From assembly GCF_001707885.1 (NCBI RefSeq), contig NZ_MASS01000036.1, positions 1-42,976 on the forward strand: a stretch of 42,976 bases of DNA, in the 5' to 3' direction. The translations under genes and the position numbers were made by a program. Below the pieces are notes generated by a model, which was not told where the DNA came from, did no database searches, and worked only from the letters and a program-made list of their open reading frames with translations. Positions 32,879 to 41,044 of this stretch are shown here, piece by piece (position 1 is the stretch's first letter; the number at the start of each line of letters is the position of its first letter). The DNA is from Desulfosporosinus cupriresistens. GTDB lineage: Bacteria > Bacillota > Desulfitobacteriia > Desulfitobacteriales > Desulfitobacteriaceae.

Positions 32879-35632
32879 ATGACAAAACAAGCGATCCGTG
32901 AGCAAAAAGAAATTCCAGTCTATGGAATGAGCTGTCAGCACTGTGTCAACCATGTCACTAAAATTTTAGAAAAATTTCCGAGTGTGGAGCAGGTCAGTGT
33001 ATCCTTAGACGATTCGAAGGCGACCTTTGATTGGGACCCTGATATGGTCAATTTGTCTGACATCCGTAAAGAAATTGAGGAAGCTGGTTATTCGCTGGAA
33101 AAGCTGGCCGATACTGAAGTGGAACAGGCGAAGTCTGAGGGTATCTCAGAAAACTTTGTGAAGCCGGCAGAATCAGAGGTTGCGGCCCCTAGCATTATTC
33201 CTATGGCATCTTCCGTATCTAACGCAGAAGCGCAAAAGCAACAGTTTAAAATAAGTGGCATGACCTGTGCAAATTGCGCATTAACCATTGAAAAGGGTCT
33301 CCAAAAGATGCCCGGAGTTAAAACAGTTGCCGTTAATTTTGCATCGGAAAGATTAACAGTCGAAATGGATCCAGAATTGGTCGAGGAAGATGCCCTCCTT
33401 GCCAAGATCAAGGATCTGGGGTATGCAGCTCAAAGTGAAAATGGAGGAAAGCAACAATTCAAAGTGAGTGGCATGACGTGTGCAAATTGTGCTCTGACAA
33501 TTGAGAAAAAGCTGAAAGCCACCCAAGGTATTCAAAGCGTTGCTGTTAATTTCGCGAGCGAAACTGTCGCTGTTGAATTTGATCCAAGTGTCGTCAATAT
33601 GAAAGAGATTTTCGAACTAGTGCGAGATGCTGGATATATCCCTATGGAGAATAAGGATGAAAACCAAGATGATCGAATTGCCATCAAACAGCGTAATTGG
33701 CTCATTTTTAGTGCAGTTCTAGCTTTGCCTATTATGCCTCTTATGTATCTCCCCATGACGAGAACTGTAATGTATACGATCCTTGCTTTGGCAACTATTG
33801 TCCAGTTTACGGCTGGTTGGACATTCTATCGTGGAGCTTACCACGCCTTGAAAAACCGTTCAGCCAATATGGATGTTCTGGTTGCGTTGGGGATCACAGC
33901 TTCTTATGGGTATAGCTTAATGACGACGTTGCATATGTTCCTCCCGACGATTTTCTTCGAAGGTCCAAATTTCTTTGATACGTCTGCCTTATTGATTGCC
34001 TTTGTGCGCTTTGGAAAATACCTCGAGGCTAAAGCGAAAGGGCGGGCCGGTCAGGCCTTAAAACGTCTGTTAGAGTTACAGGCTGATAAGGCACACTTGC
34101 TTGTGAATGGTGAAGAAAAGGAAGTAGCCGCATCCGATCTAAAAATAGATGATATTGTTATTGTTAAATCCGGGGAAAGAATACCAGTAGACGGCGAGAT
34201 TATCGAGGGACAAGCCAGTATCGACGAGGCGATGCTGACAGGAGAATCCATTCCCATCGACAAAGGAGTAGGGGCCCCTGTGATCGGGGCTACGATCAAT
34301 CGTTCTGGTAGTATTAAAGTTAAGACAACCAAAACTGGTAAGGATACGGTACTTTCAGGAATCATCAGAATGGTCGAAGATGCTCAAGGAGTAAAACCAC
34401 CGATTCAAAGACTAGCAGATACCATTTCTAATTTCTTTGTCCCAACTGTTGTTTCGATATCACTCATTACTTTCTTAGTGTGGTATTTCGCGTTGCATAG
34501 TACGTTCGTTTTTGCCTTCACGGCTGCTATCGCTGTTTTAGTTGTCGCTTGTCCCTGTGCGTTGGGACTGGCTACGCCTACGGCGATTATGGTTGGCAGC
34601 GGGGTAGGATTAAACCGAGGTATCTTATTTAAATCGGCAGCGGTACTTGAAGGAATTGCTCACTTACAAGTTGTTGGGTTTGACAAAACGGGGACATTAA
34701 CTAAAGGAACTCCGGAAGTGACAGAGATTGTACCCTATGGCTCCTATACGAAACAGGAAGTGCTTAAAATTGCGACAGCAGCTGAAAATCCCTCTATTCA
34801 TCCGTTGGCCCAGGCGGTTGTCTTAAAGGCCAAAAAAGAACACCTGGCAATCCAAGATGTGGCGAATTATAGAGAAGAGGGAGGCTATGGTGTAACTTGC
34901 ACCTTTGAAGGACAGCCATTGCTCATTGGAAACATTAAGCTGATGAACTTGCACAGCGTAAATGTCCAAGAAGCGGAAAAAGATTTTCAGCGTCTGGCTG
35001 AATCGGGCAGAACAACTAGTTTTATTGCTTTAGGCGACCGCGTGATTGGGCTAATTGCCCTAGCAGATGTGATTAAAGAGAGCACAAAAGAAGCCATTAA
35101 TCGACTACACCAGTTAGGTTTAAAGACGTTCATGATTACGGGAGACAATAAAAAAATCGCTCATCTGGTCGGCGATCAGGTTGGGATTGATGAAGTTATT
35201 GCCGAAATCTTGCCACAAGATAAGATCAATATTATTAAGAAATATCAAGACCAAGGCTTTAAGGTGGCAATGGTAGGGGATGGGATTAATGACGCTCCGG
35301 CTTTAGCTCAATCCGATATTGGAATTGCTATCGGTTCTGGGACCGATGTTGCCAAGGACACAGGGGATGTTGTTTTAGTTCGTAATGATCTCCTTGATGT
35401 GGAGAGGGCTATTCGTTTAGGGCGAAAAACACTCAACAAAATTAAGCAAAACCTTTTTTGGGCCTTAATTTACAATACCATCGGTATTCCAATTGCCGCT
35501 GGCATCCTGTATCCCTTAACTGGGAAGCTGTTACCGCCTGAGTGGGCAGGACTAGCCATGGCCTTCTCCTCTGTGTCTGTTGTGACCAGTTCTCTGATGT
35601 TGAGAAGGTATGACGAGAAACTGATAGATTAA
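32879..35632 (+). CDS. copA: Copper-exporting P1B ATPase with three metal-binding domains
   Basis: The 917-residue protein has three N-terminal heavy-metal domains: GMSCQHC (C19, C22), GMTCANC (C130, C133) and GMTCANC (C201, C204). The second and third are very alike and probably arose by duplication; a linker with Ala/Pro/Ser (about 95-118) separates the first. The pump core has CPC (558-560), D602 in DKTGTLT, the HP motif (SIHP) and GDGIND from 800. Cu(I) exporters usually have one or two such domains, so three is on the high side for a bacterium. It sits in csoR-copA-copZ and would export cytoplasmic Cu(I). Confidence 0.94.
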   Translation: MTKQAIREQKEIPVYGMSCQHCVNHVTKILEKFPSVEQVSVSLDDSKATFDWDPDMVNLSDIRKEIEEAGYSLEKLADTEVEQAKSEGISENFVKPAESEVAAPSIIPMASSVSNAEAQKQQFKISGMTCANCALTIEKGLQKMPGVKTVAVNFASERLTVEMDPELVEEDALLAKIKDLGYAAQSENGGKQQFKVSGMTCANCALTIEKKLKATQGIQSVAVNFASETVAVEFDPSVVNMKEIFELVRDAGYIPMENKDENQDDRIAIKQRNWLIFSAVLALPIMPLMYLPMTRTVMYTILALATIVQFTAGWTFYRGAYHALKNRSANMDVLVALGITASYGYSLMTTLHMFLPTIFFEGPNFFDTSALLIAFVRFGKYLEAKAKGRAGQALKRLLELQADKAHLLVNGEEKEVAASDLKIDDIVIVKSGERIPVDGEIIEGQASIDEAMLTGESIPIDKGVGAPVIGATINRSGSIKVKTTKTGKDTVLSGIIRMVEDAQGVKPPIQRLADTISNFFVPTVVSISLITFLVWYFALHSTFVFAFTAAIAVLVVACPCALGLATPTAIMVGSGVGLNRGILFKSAAVLEGIAHLQVVGFDKTGTLTKGTPEVTEIVPYGSYTKQEVLKIATAAENPSIHPLAQAVVLKAKKEHLAIQDVANYREEGGYGVTCTFEGQPLLIGNIKLMNLHSVNVQEAEKDFQRLAESGRTTSFIALGDRVIGLIALADVIKESTKEAINRLHQLGLKTFMITGDNKKIAHLVGDQVGIDEVIAEILPQDKINIIKKYQDQGFKVAMVGDGINDAPALAQSDIGIAIGSGTDVAKDTGDVVLVRNDLLDVERAIRLGRKTLNKIKQNLFWALIYNTIGIPIAAGILYPLTGKLLPPEWAGLAMAFSSVSVVTSSLMLRRYDEKLID

Positions 35633-35768
35633 ATTGGTAGGGTCTGTTCAATGGGGTTAGTGAATGATAGCAAAGAAACAGCCATTGTTTGTTTTTCTCT
35701 GAAGTTGCAACATGCTCCTTGAGAGGAAGGATATAAAATTCTGACTTCTGATAAAGGAGGTGAAAAAA

Positions 35769-35969
35769 ATGAGCCAAATCATTCTTAAGGTTGAAGGCAT
35801 GACTTGTAACCATTGCAAAATGAGAGCTGAGAAAGCTCTGCAAGGGGTAAGTGGTGTTGAAAGCGTTAAAGTTGATCTTGCAGCCAAGGAAGCCGTTGTA
35901 ACGGGTGACGCTGAACGGGCGAGTCTTGTTAAAGCTGTTGAAGATGCTGGATATTCCGTGGTAGGATAA
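35769..35969 (+). CDS. copZ: CopZ copper chaperone
   Basis: ATG 35769, seven bases after AAAGGAGGTG, gives 66 residues forming one heavy-metal-associated domain: GMTCNHC near 12-18, with the usual ending EDAGYSVVG. CopZ carries Cu(I) in the cytoplasm and hands it to CopA or CsoR. It is the last gene of the copper operon, about 137 bases after copA, and is followed by a terminator. The assignment is firm from motif, length and context. Confidence 0.92.
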   Translation: MSQIILKVEGMTCNHCKMRAEKALQGVSGVESVKVDLAAKEAVVTGDAERASLVKAVEDAGYSVVG

Positions 35970-35999
35970 CATACAACCGCACAATAATCTGTCTTAATC

Positions 36000-36026
36000 A
36001 AAGAGCCGCTTGCGGTTCTTTTTTTT
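36000..36026 (+). terminator. Terminator of the copper operon
   Basis: AAAGAGCCGC pairs with GCGGTTCTTT (one G-U pair, tight loop), followed by a run of eight T. Confidence 0.8.
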
Positions 36027-36127
36027 GTATTTTCACTTTGCATCTTTACTACTATACTGGAAATCATCATTTTATAAGCGAGAATGAATACATTATCTTT
36101 GGATAAACTATGCATGAGGTGATGATC

Positions 36128-36325
36128 ATGCCCAGACACGATGGCAATAAAGATAAGAATGAAGAGTTAAAGAAGATCGAATTGACCCTTCGAAACATTC
36201 ATAAAAACGAAGAGTTTTTAGCTGAAAATGCTGAAGAGCTTAGCTCACATCAAATCAAGGATGTTAAAGCTCAATTGGCCTCAAAGAAAAAACACCTGGA
36301 AGAAACCGATGGTACGATTAAATAG
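36128..36325 (+). CDS. Small charged protein of unknown function
   Basis: Starting at ATG 36128, after GAGGTGATGATC, the protein has 65 residues; upstream in-frame ATGs at 36110 and 36122 are less well placed. It is hydrophilic and helical, with many Lys, Glu and Asn and no cysteine (KNEELKKIELTLRNIHKNEE, then a Lys-rich tail). I do not recognise a family. It is a monocistronic gene between the copper operon and the FUSC-like gene, with its own terminator overlapping the stop. Short, highly charged proteins like this are frequent in spore formers. Confidence 0.65.
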   Translation: MPRHDGNKDKNEELKKIELTLRNIHKNEEFLAENAEELSSHQIKDVKAQLASKKKHLEETDGTIK

Positions 36326-36353
36326 GAGCGACATTGCTCCTATTCTTTTTTTG
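36321..36353 (+). terminator. Terminator overlapping the stop of the small charged gene
   Basis: AATAGGAGC (36321-36329) pairs with GCTCCTATT (36336-36344), followed by CTTTTTTT. The stem begins inside the stop codon. Confidence 0.8.
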
Positions 36354-36415
36354 ATTTTACATTAGTAAAAATTACAATTCCGTAAGAACCCAATACTTTA
36401 TAGTAAGGAGCACCA

Positions 36416-36874
36416 ATGATTGGTTGGAGAATTATTAAGACAGGAATCGCAGTTGCCTTATGTATTTGGATTGCTGAATTATTTAAATTCCAGCACCCGT
36501 TTTATAGTGCCATTGCAGCCGTGATTGCAATGCAAGCTACGGTTGAAGGTTCATTAATATCGGGAGTTCACCGTATGCAAGGAACGATCGTTGGTGCCCT
36601 AACAGGTTATCTGTTTGCACTGGTGGCTGTGCGAAGCCCTTTGTGGACAGGGTTAGGGCTAATCCTAACCATGGCAATTCTAAAATATTTAAAATGGCAA
36701 AAAGCAATGACAATTGCTTGTGTAGTGTTTATTGCCATTTCGGTTAATATCAAAGGTAAACCGTTAGATTATGCGTTTAATCGTATCATTGATACAGCTT
36801 TAGGAATTAGCGTAGCCTATTTAGTGAACCGTTTGGTTGCACCACCTCGTCGGCGTGATGAGGACACTTATTAA
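36416..36874 (+). CDS. FUSC/ArAE-like small membrane protein
   Basis: The 152-residue protein has four predicted spans and matches the aromatic acid exporter family N-terminal domain (DUF939/ArAE_1, FUSC-like): GWRIIKTGIAVALCIWIAEL, then HPFYSAIAAVIAMQATVEGS, then an R-x-x-GTIVGALTGYL segment and the IDTALGISVAYLVNRLVAPP end. Only the membrane part is present; long homologues also have a cytoplasmic domain. ATG 36416 follows TAAGGAG. The substrate is unknown. It ends just before a bidirectional terminator shared with the minus-strand SASP gene. Confidence 0.82.
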   Translation: MIGWRIIKTGIAVALCIWIAELFKFQHPFYSAIAAVIAMQATVEGSLISGVHRMQGTIVGALTGYLFALVAVRSPLWTGLGLILTMAILKYLKWQKAMTIACVVFIAISVNIKGKPLDYAFNRIIDTALGISVAYLVNRLVAPPRRRDEDTY

Positions 36875-36901
36875 ACTTGTCCGTGTAAGATCCATAAATA
36901 T

Positions 36902-36935
36902 AATAAGAGGGATATCTTTCGATATCCCTCTTATT
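36902..36935. terminator. Bidirectional terminator between FUSC-like and SASP genes
   Basis: Two exact 15-base arms (36902-36916 and 36921-36935) around TTTC separate two convergent genes. A/T-rich outer arms allow it to work on both strands. Confidence 0.85.
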
Positions 36936-36969
36936 TAATCCGTATGTCCTTTTGGAAAACGGATTATTG

Positions 36970-37176
36970 TTAGATTTTGCTGCCACCTTTAAGATGTTCT
37001 TCGGCAAATTGAATCATCCGCTTAGTCATTTGGCCGCCAACAGAACCGTTTTCGCGGCTTGTTCGGTCACCCCCGAGTTGAAGGCCCATTTCATTTGCTA
37101 CTTCATACTTGAATTGATCCAACTGTTGTGAGGCTCCTTGAGCTGCGGGTGTATTTGTGTTTCTTTCTCCTGCCAT
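36970..37176 (-). CDS. Alpha/beta-type small acid-soluble spore protein
   Basis: The 68-residue protein matches alpha/beta SASPs: the KYEVANEMGLQL segment with the germination protease cleavage site (E followed by hydrophobic-A), LGGDRTSRENGSVGGQMTKR, and a C-terminal MIQFAEEHL helix. These proteins coat DNA in the forespore and protect it from UV and heat; UV then yields spore photoproduct, the target of SplB. ATG 37176 follows AAGGAGGGTACCTATC on the minus strand. A sigma-G-like CATAATA box lies upstream. Its presence shows the organism forms spores. Confidence 0.93.
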   Translation of the reverse strand: MAGERNTNTPAAQGASQQLDQFKYEVANEMGLQLGGDRTSRENGSVGGQMTKRMIQFAEEHLKGGSKI

Positions 37177-37220
37177 GATAGGTACCCTCCTTTAAATTTG
37201 TGTGTGTACTGGAACATTCT

Positions 37221-37227
37221 TATTATG
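37221..37227 (-). promoter_or_regulatory. Possible sigma-G -10 box for the SASP gene
   Basis: On the minus strand CATAATA fits the sigma-G -10 consensus CATWHTA; GACTA 17 bases upstream matches the -35 GHATR at four of five bases. The remainder of 37228-37507 carries a hairpin at 37308-37337 (AAAGGTCTTGCTT with AAGCAAAGACCTTT, one bulge) and no gene. Confidence 0.45.
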
Positions 37228-37507
37228 TGTTAGAGTGATTTAATTAGTCAGGTAATTATTGCTACAAAATAGAGAGCTTACCTTATTTGGATGAGAAGGA
37301 AACAATTAAAGGTCTTGCTTGTTAAGCAAAGACCTTTAAACAAATAGGTATAAATCTCGAAATAATAGGTTAAGGGTTCACAGAATTCAGGTGTAATTCT
37401 TTAATACCAAATTGGCAAGAGCCATGCGTAGGTTGATTTTCCTTACTATAAGGTTTAAACTATTACTAGGATTTAACATATGAGAGAGCAGTATAGGAGG
37501 CCGGAAC

Positions 37508-38155
37508 GTGAGTTTGAAAATGAAGGAACCGGTGAACACTTGGACCCATTTCATTCCATTTGTGGGAGCGATTATTGGGTTGGTATTTCTAATACTAATA
37601 TGTAAAAACAATATTTCGAAACTCGTCATTATGACGATTTATGGGTTAAGTGTGATAGTACTATATGGGGCTAGCTCGGTCTATCATTGGGTTCAGACAA
37701 CACCTCAGAGAGAGCTTCTCTTGAAGAGATTAGATCATATAGCGATTTATTTTTTAATTGCTGGCTCCTATACACCAGTTTTTTATTACGGTTTGGAAGG
37801 GGCATGGCGTTGGGCGATGCTCTCTGCAGTTTGGACTTTAGCCTTTGTCGGAATGGCTTTGAAAATTTGGTTTATCCATGCACCTCGCTATGTTTCAGCT
37901 GCGTTTTATGTCTCGCTTGGCTGGATTGCGTTGGTACCGTTCTTACAACTTATTAAACATTTACCGATCGGCGCAATTATTCTTATGGCCGTAGGTGGAG
38001 TAGCTTATACAATGGGTGCTGTTATATACGCAACCAAAATTTTTGATTTTTTCCCAAAACGCTTTGGTTTTCATGAAATATTCCATCTGTTTATTGCAAC
38101 GGGCAGTATATTGCACTTCATTATGATATTTATTTATATTGTACCAATGCAATAG
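37508..38155 (+). CDS. Haemolysin III/PAQR-family membrane protein
   Basis: The 215-residue protein has seven predicted spans and the family motifs: ASSVYHW, LDHIAIYFLIAGSYTPVFYY and GFHEIFHLFIATGSILHF. The Ser/Asp/His residues in these motifs form the zinc site of PAQR-type proteins (AdipoR-like fold), suggesting membrane-lipid related hydrolase activity. The name haemolysin III is historical. GTG 37508 follows AGGAGGCCGGAAC. It converges with the YbjN-like gene, with four bases between their stops. The family assignment is firm; the substrate is unknown. Confidence 0.9.
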   Translation: MSLKMKEPVNTWTHFIPFVGAIIGLVFLILICKNNISKLVIMTIYGLSVIVLYGASSVYHWVQTTPQRELLLKRLDHIAIYFLIAGSYTPVFYYGLEGAWRWAMLSAVWTLAFVGMALKIWFIHAPRYVSAAFYVSLGWIALVPFLQLIKHLPIGAIILMAVGGVAYTMGAVIYATKIFDFFPKRFGFHEIFHLFIATGSILHFIMIFIYIVPMQ

Positions 38156-38159
38156 GTTC

Positions 38160-38618
38160 TTAACGGTCATCCTCAGTACAACAGGTCATCGCTTCCTCTG
38201 CGCTGTAATCCCAGTGCACGAGCTTTATTATTCCAGGATAATATGTGTCAAATCCTTGTATACCGTTCCAAACAATATTTTGAATCTGATCTTTTGAAGG
38301 CTCCGCGTCAGAAAGATCCAGGAATGTACGATACCGAATTTCTCCGTTATCCATATCCATTTCAAAATTACCATTGGCTAGTTCATAATTTACACGGTTC
38401 ATAAATTCACATACTTCAAGACGCTTGGCATGTGGGATTTTCCTTTTGATGTGTGTGTTACATAGTAATGATTCTTGTTCTTCATCAACAAGCAGAAATA
38501 CATGGAAGTTAGTGTTAACGCCAGAGATCTCAAGTTTTATGATTTCATTCTTTTGGTCAAAATCAAATTCCCAGCCGTCTTGGCTTAGAATATCAAACAG
38601 CGCCTCAAATAAAGACAT
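38160..38618 (-). CDS. YbjN-domain protein
   Basis: The 152-residue protein begins with a helix (MSLFEALFDILSQDGWEFDF) and a beta sheet resembling the YbjN/type III chaperone-like fold, with EVCEFMNRVNYELANGNFEM near the middle and EIRYRTFLDLSD after it. The C-terminal helix ends with an acidic tail containing CC. ATG 38618 follows AAGGAGG. YbjN-type proteins are thought to act as small chaperones or regulators; here nothing more can be said. It reads toward the haemolysin III-like gene. Family call is moderate to high. Confidence 0.75.
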   Translation of the reverse strand: MSLFEALFDILSQDGWEFDFDQKNEIIKLEISGVNTNFHVFLLVDEEQESLLCNTHIKRKIPHAKRLEVCEFMNRVNYELANGNFEMDMDNGEIRYRTFLDLSDAEPSKDQIQNIVWNGIQGFDTYYPGIIKLVHWDYSAEEAMTCCTEDDR

Positions 38619-38740
38619 GGCCCCATCCTCCTTTATCTGCGTTAGCTAGTTAACAAATTCTACATGAGGGGGTCAATTCCTTCTGCTATTTGGCAGTGGA
38701 CGCCATAAAATTGCTTAACAAAAGAGGGATATTTTGTTAT

Positions 38741-38775
38741 GCGTTCAGATCAACTATCTGAGCGCTTTTCCTATT
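38741..38775 (+). terminator. Hairpin with U-tract in the ybjN-prfC gap
   Basis: GCGTTCAGAT (38741-38750) pairs with ATCTGAGCGC (38756-38765), with one G-U pair, followed by TTTTCCTATTTTT. No plus-strand gene lies just before it, so its purpose is unclear; it may end a short leader or a lost gene. The rest of the 358-base gap (38619-38976) holds the upstream regions of the two divergent genes. Confidence 0.6.
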
Positions 38776-38865
38776 TTTGAGATTGGTTTGTAAAATGATA
38801 GTTCGGGTCTTTTTGACTATTCAATTAAGAAGTGCTTAATAGTCTTGTAGAAAAATTGGAAATCG

Positions 38866-38895
38866 ATTGAGGAGATACATTGAGACATGGTATAA
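38866..38895 (+). promoter_or_regulatory. Promoter of prfC
   Basis: TTGAGG (38866-38871) is followed after 18 bases by TATAAT (38890-38895), preceded by TGG, which forms an extended -10 (TGnTATAAT). It lies about 80 bases before prfC. Confidence 0.7.
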
Positions 38896-38976
38896 TAAAT
38901 TCTTACAATATTTGAAGTCTAATGTGTATATTGCGAATAGGATGTATGCAAAAGATAAGTTAAGGAGTTAAACAAA

Positions 38977-40590
38977 TTGAACCAGACGGATTTAAATTTA
39001 GAAATTAATTCCCGGAAAACATTTGCTATCATCTCTCATCCTGATGCAGGAAAGACGACATTAACGGAAAAACTACTTCTCTTTGGAGGTGCAATTCGAG
39101 AAGCTGGTTCGGTCAAAGCTAGAAAAGCGGAACGTTATGCTACGTCGGATTGGATGGAGCTTGAACGGCAGCGGGGTATTTCTATTACATCTAGCGCACT
39201 CCAATTCAATTATCAGGGGTACGTCATTAATATCTTGGATACACCCGGTCACCAAGATTTCAGTGAAGACACCTACCGTACTCTGACGGCAGCCGATAGT
39301 GCAGTCATGCTGATTGACGCCGCCAAAGGGGTTGAAACTCAGACGAAAAAATTGTTTCACGTCTGCCGTAAACGAGGGATTCCGATTTTTACATTTATTA
39401 ATAAATTTGATCGTAATGCAAAAGATCCTCTGGATTTAATGGATGAAGTGGAAAAGGTTCTTGGGATTGAATCGTATGCCATGAATTGGCCAATTGGTAT
39501 GGGCCCAGATTTTAAAGGGATTTATGACCGACGGACAGGGCAGGTCGAGCGATTTATTGAAGGAAATAAAAAGTCCATAGCCAGCGCTAAACCACCTGTA
39601 TCCGGGGCCCTCAGTAATCCAGATGTACAGGAGGGTATTGGAGAGGTCCTTCTTAACCAGCTTAATGATGAAATAGAACTTTTAGATTTGGCTGGAAATG
39701 CTTTCTCTCAGGAACGGGTAGATCATGGAGAGGTGACGCCGGTCTTTTTTGGGAGTGCACTCAATAACTTTGGTGTCCCCAACTTTTTGCACAGTTTTCT
39801 AGAGCTCGCACCCGCCCCACAACCTCGCAGTACGAATATGGGCGAGTTAGATCCAGCGACCCCAAGTTTTTCTGGGTATATCTTTAAAATTCAAGCTAAC
39901 ATGAATGCTCAGCATCGCGATCGCATTGCGTTTATCCGGATTTGTTCAGGTCGCTATGAACGAGGCATGAATGTGATTCATACGCGTTCCCATCGTCGGC
40001 TCCGGCTCGCCCAGCCTCAGCAGTTGTTTGCCCAAGAGCGAACTATTCTCGATGAGGCGTATGCTGGCGATATTATAGGAGTTCATGATAGTGGACTATT
40101 ACGAATTGGGGATGTTCTCACTGAAAAAGACGGACTTCAGTTTGAAGCTATGCCTTTCTTCAGTCCGGAAAACTTTGCTCGTATCAATATCTCGAATGCC
40201 TTAAAGCGCAAACAATTTATCAAAGGGATTCAAGAACTACAAGAAGAGGGAGCTATCCATGTTTTTCGTGATCTCCATGTGGGAGTAGAGGCTCCGATTA
40301 TTGGTGTTGTCGGACAATTACAGTTTGAAGTGCTAGAATACCGATTGCGTGAAGAATATGGTGTTCAGGTTAATATTCAACAGCTTCCTTTTGAAATTGT
40401 GCGTTGGGTTGAAAAAAACGAAAAGACGATTAAGCTTCTTACAGAGTCCAGCATGAGTACGGTAGTAATGGATAAAGATGAAAATTATGCCGTTTTGTTA
40501 TTGGATGAATGGAAGGCGAAATGGTTAAGTGAACGTTATGAAATAGAATTCTATATCCAACCACAAGATTATGTATCGACTGCAAAATAA
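38977..40590 (+). CDS. prfC: Peptide chain release factor 3
   Basis: The 537-residue GTPase has the P-loop SHPDAGKTTLTE (20-31), RGISITSSALQF, DTPGHQDFSEDTYR, and NKFDR, in the order of RF3. RF3 uses GTP to remove RF1 or RF2 from the ribosome after peptide release and belongs to the EF-G-like translation GTPases. Length is typical (about 525-535). The start is TTG 38977, nine bases after AAGGAG. It has its own promoter and a terminator at 40647-40680, so it is a single-gene unit. The identity is secure; only RF3 among the family has this length and the Q-DFSEDTYR segment. Confidence 0.95.
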   Translation: MNQTDLNLEINSRKTFAIISHPDAGKTTLTEKLLLFGGAIREAGSVKARKAERYATSDWMELERQRGISITSSALQFNYQGYVINILDTPGHQDFSEDTYRTLTAADSAVMLIDAAKGVETQTKKLFHVCRKRGIPIFTFINKFDRNAKDPLDLMDEVEKVLGIESYAMNWPIGMGPDFKGIYDRRTGQVERFIEGNKKSIASAKPPVSGALSNPDVQEGIGEVLLNQLNDEIELLDLAGNAFSQERVDHGEVTPVFFGSALNNFGVPNFLHSFLELAPAPQPRSTNMGELDPATPSFSGYIFKIQANMNAQHRDRIAFIRICSGRYERGMNVIHTRSHRRLRLAQPQQLFAQERTILDEAYAGDIIGVHDSGLLRIGDVLTEKDGLQFEAMPFFSPENFARINISNALKRKQFIKGIQELQEEGAIHVFRDLHVGVEAPIIGVVGQLQFEVLEYRLREEYGVQVNIQQLPFEIVRWVEKNEKTIKLLTESSMSTVVMDKDENYAVLLLDEWKAKWLSERYEIEFYIQPQDYVSTAK

Positions 40591-40646
40591 CGATCAGTGC
40601 TCTCTGATTTCTAAGTATTACCCCTTGAAATATTTTGCTTTTAACA

Positions 40647-40680
40647 CGAAAGCCCGGGATAATCCTGGGCTTTCGTTTTT
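40647..40680 (+). terminator. Terminator of prfC
   Basis: A 13-base GC-rich stem (40647-40659 with 40663-40675; one G-U pair) is followed by TTTTT. Confidence 0.85.
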
Positions 40681-40709
40681 TATTTTTATAAAGTAATTTA
40701 ATTAAAAAA

Positions 40710-40748
40710 TCTACGCCAAAGCACAAATCCACGGTGTGCTGGCGTAGA
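40710..40748. other. Hairpin and palindrome-rich intergenic region
   Basis: TCTACGCC (40710-40717) pairs with GGCGTAGA (40741-40748), and the inner GCACA (40721-40725) with TGTGC (40735-40739), giving a two-part stem with a small internal loop. Another palindrome, GTAGTAT-T-ATACTAC (40932-40946), lies further on. The 40591-41044 gap has no ORF worth listing. Whether it encodes a small RNA or holds repressor sites cannot be decided by eye. Confidence 0.4.
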
Positions 40749-41044
40749 CAAAGGGAATGAAGGGGGATTAAGTGGAGTCGGAAGCGTTTAGAAGGTAAAG
40801 CATTAAGCGCAATACCACAATATGGGCACTGAAAGTAGGTTGGGGGATATGAAACTGAGCTACTTGAAATCCTATAATTAAGTAGGTTGCATATTTAGAC
40901 GCTGCTACTTCTTACACTCTATAATATCTTAGTAGTATTATACTACAGTTGAGTCAAAAGACAACATTTGTTCTGAAGATTATAATAACTTAAGAAATTA
41001 ATATAACAGAAACAACGCTTAAAATGGGGGATACTTAAGGGTCT

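Noticed and set aside
40710..40748. Hairpin as a cyclic-di-GMP or metal riboswitch
   Set aside because: No recognisable riboswitch core sequence, and no plus-strand gene follows it.
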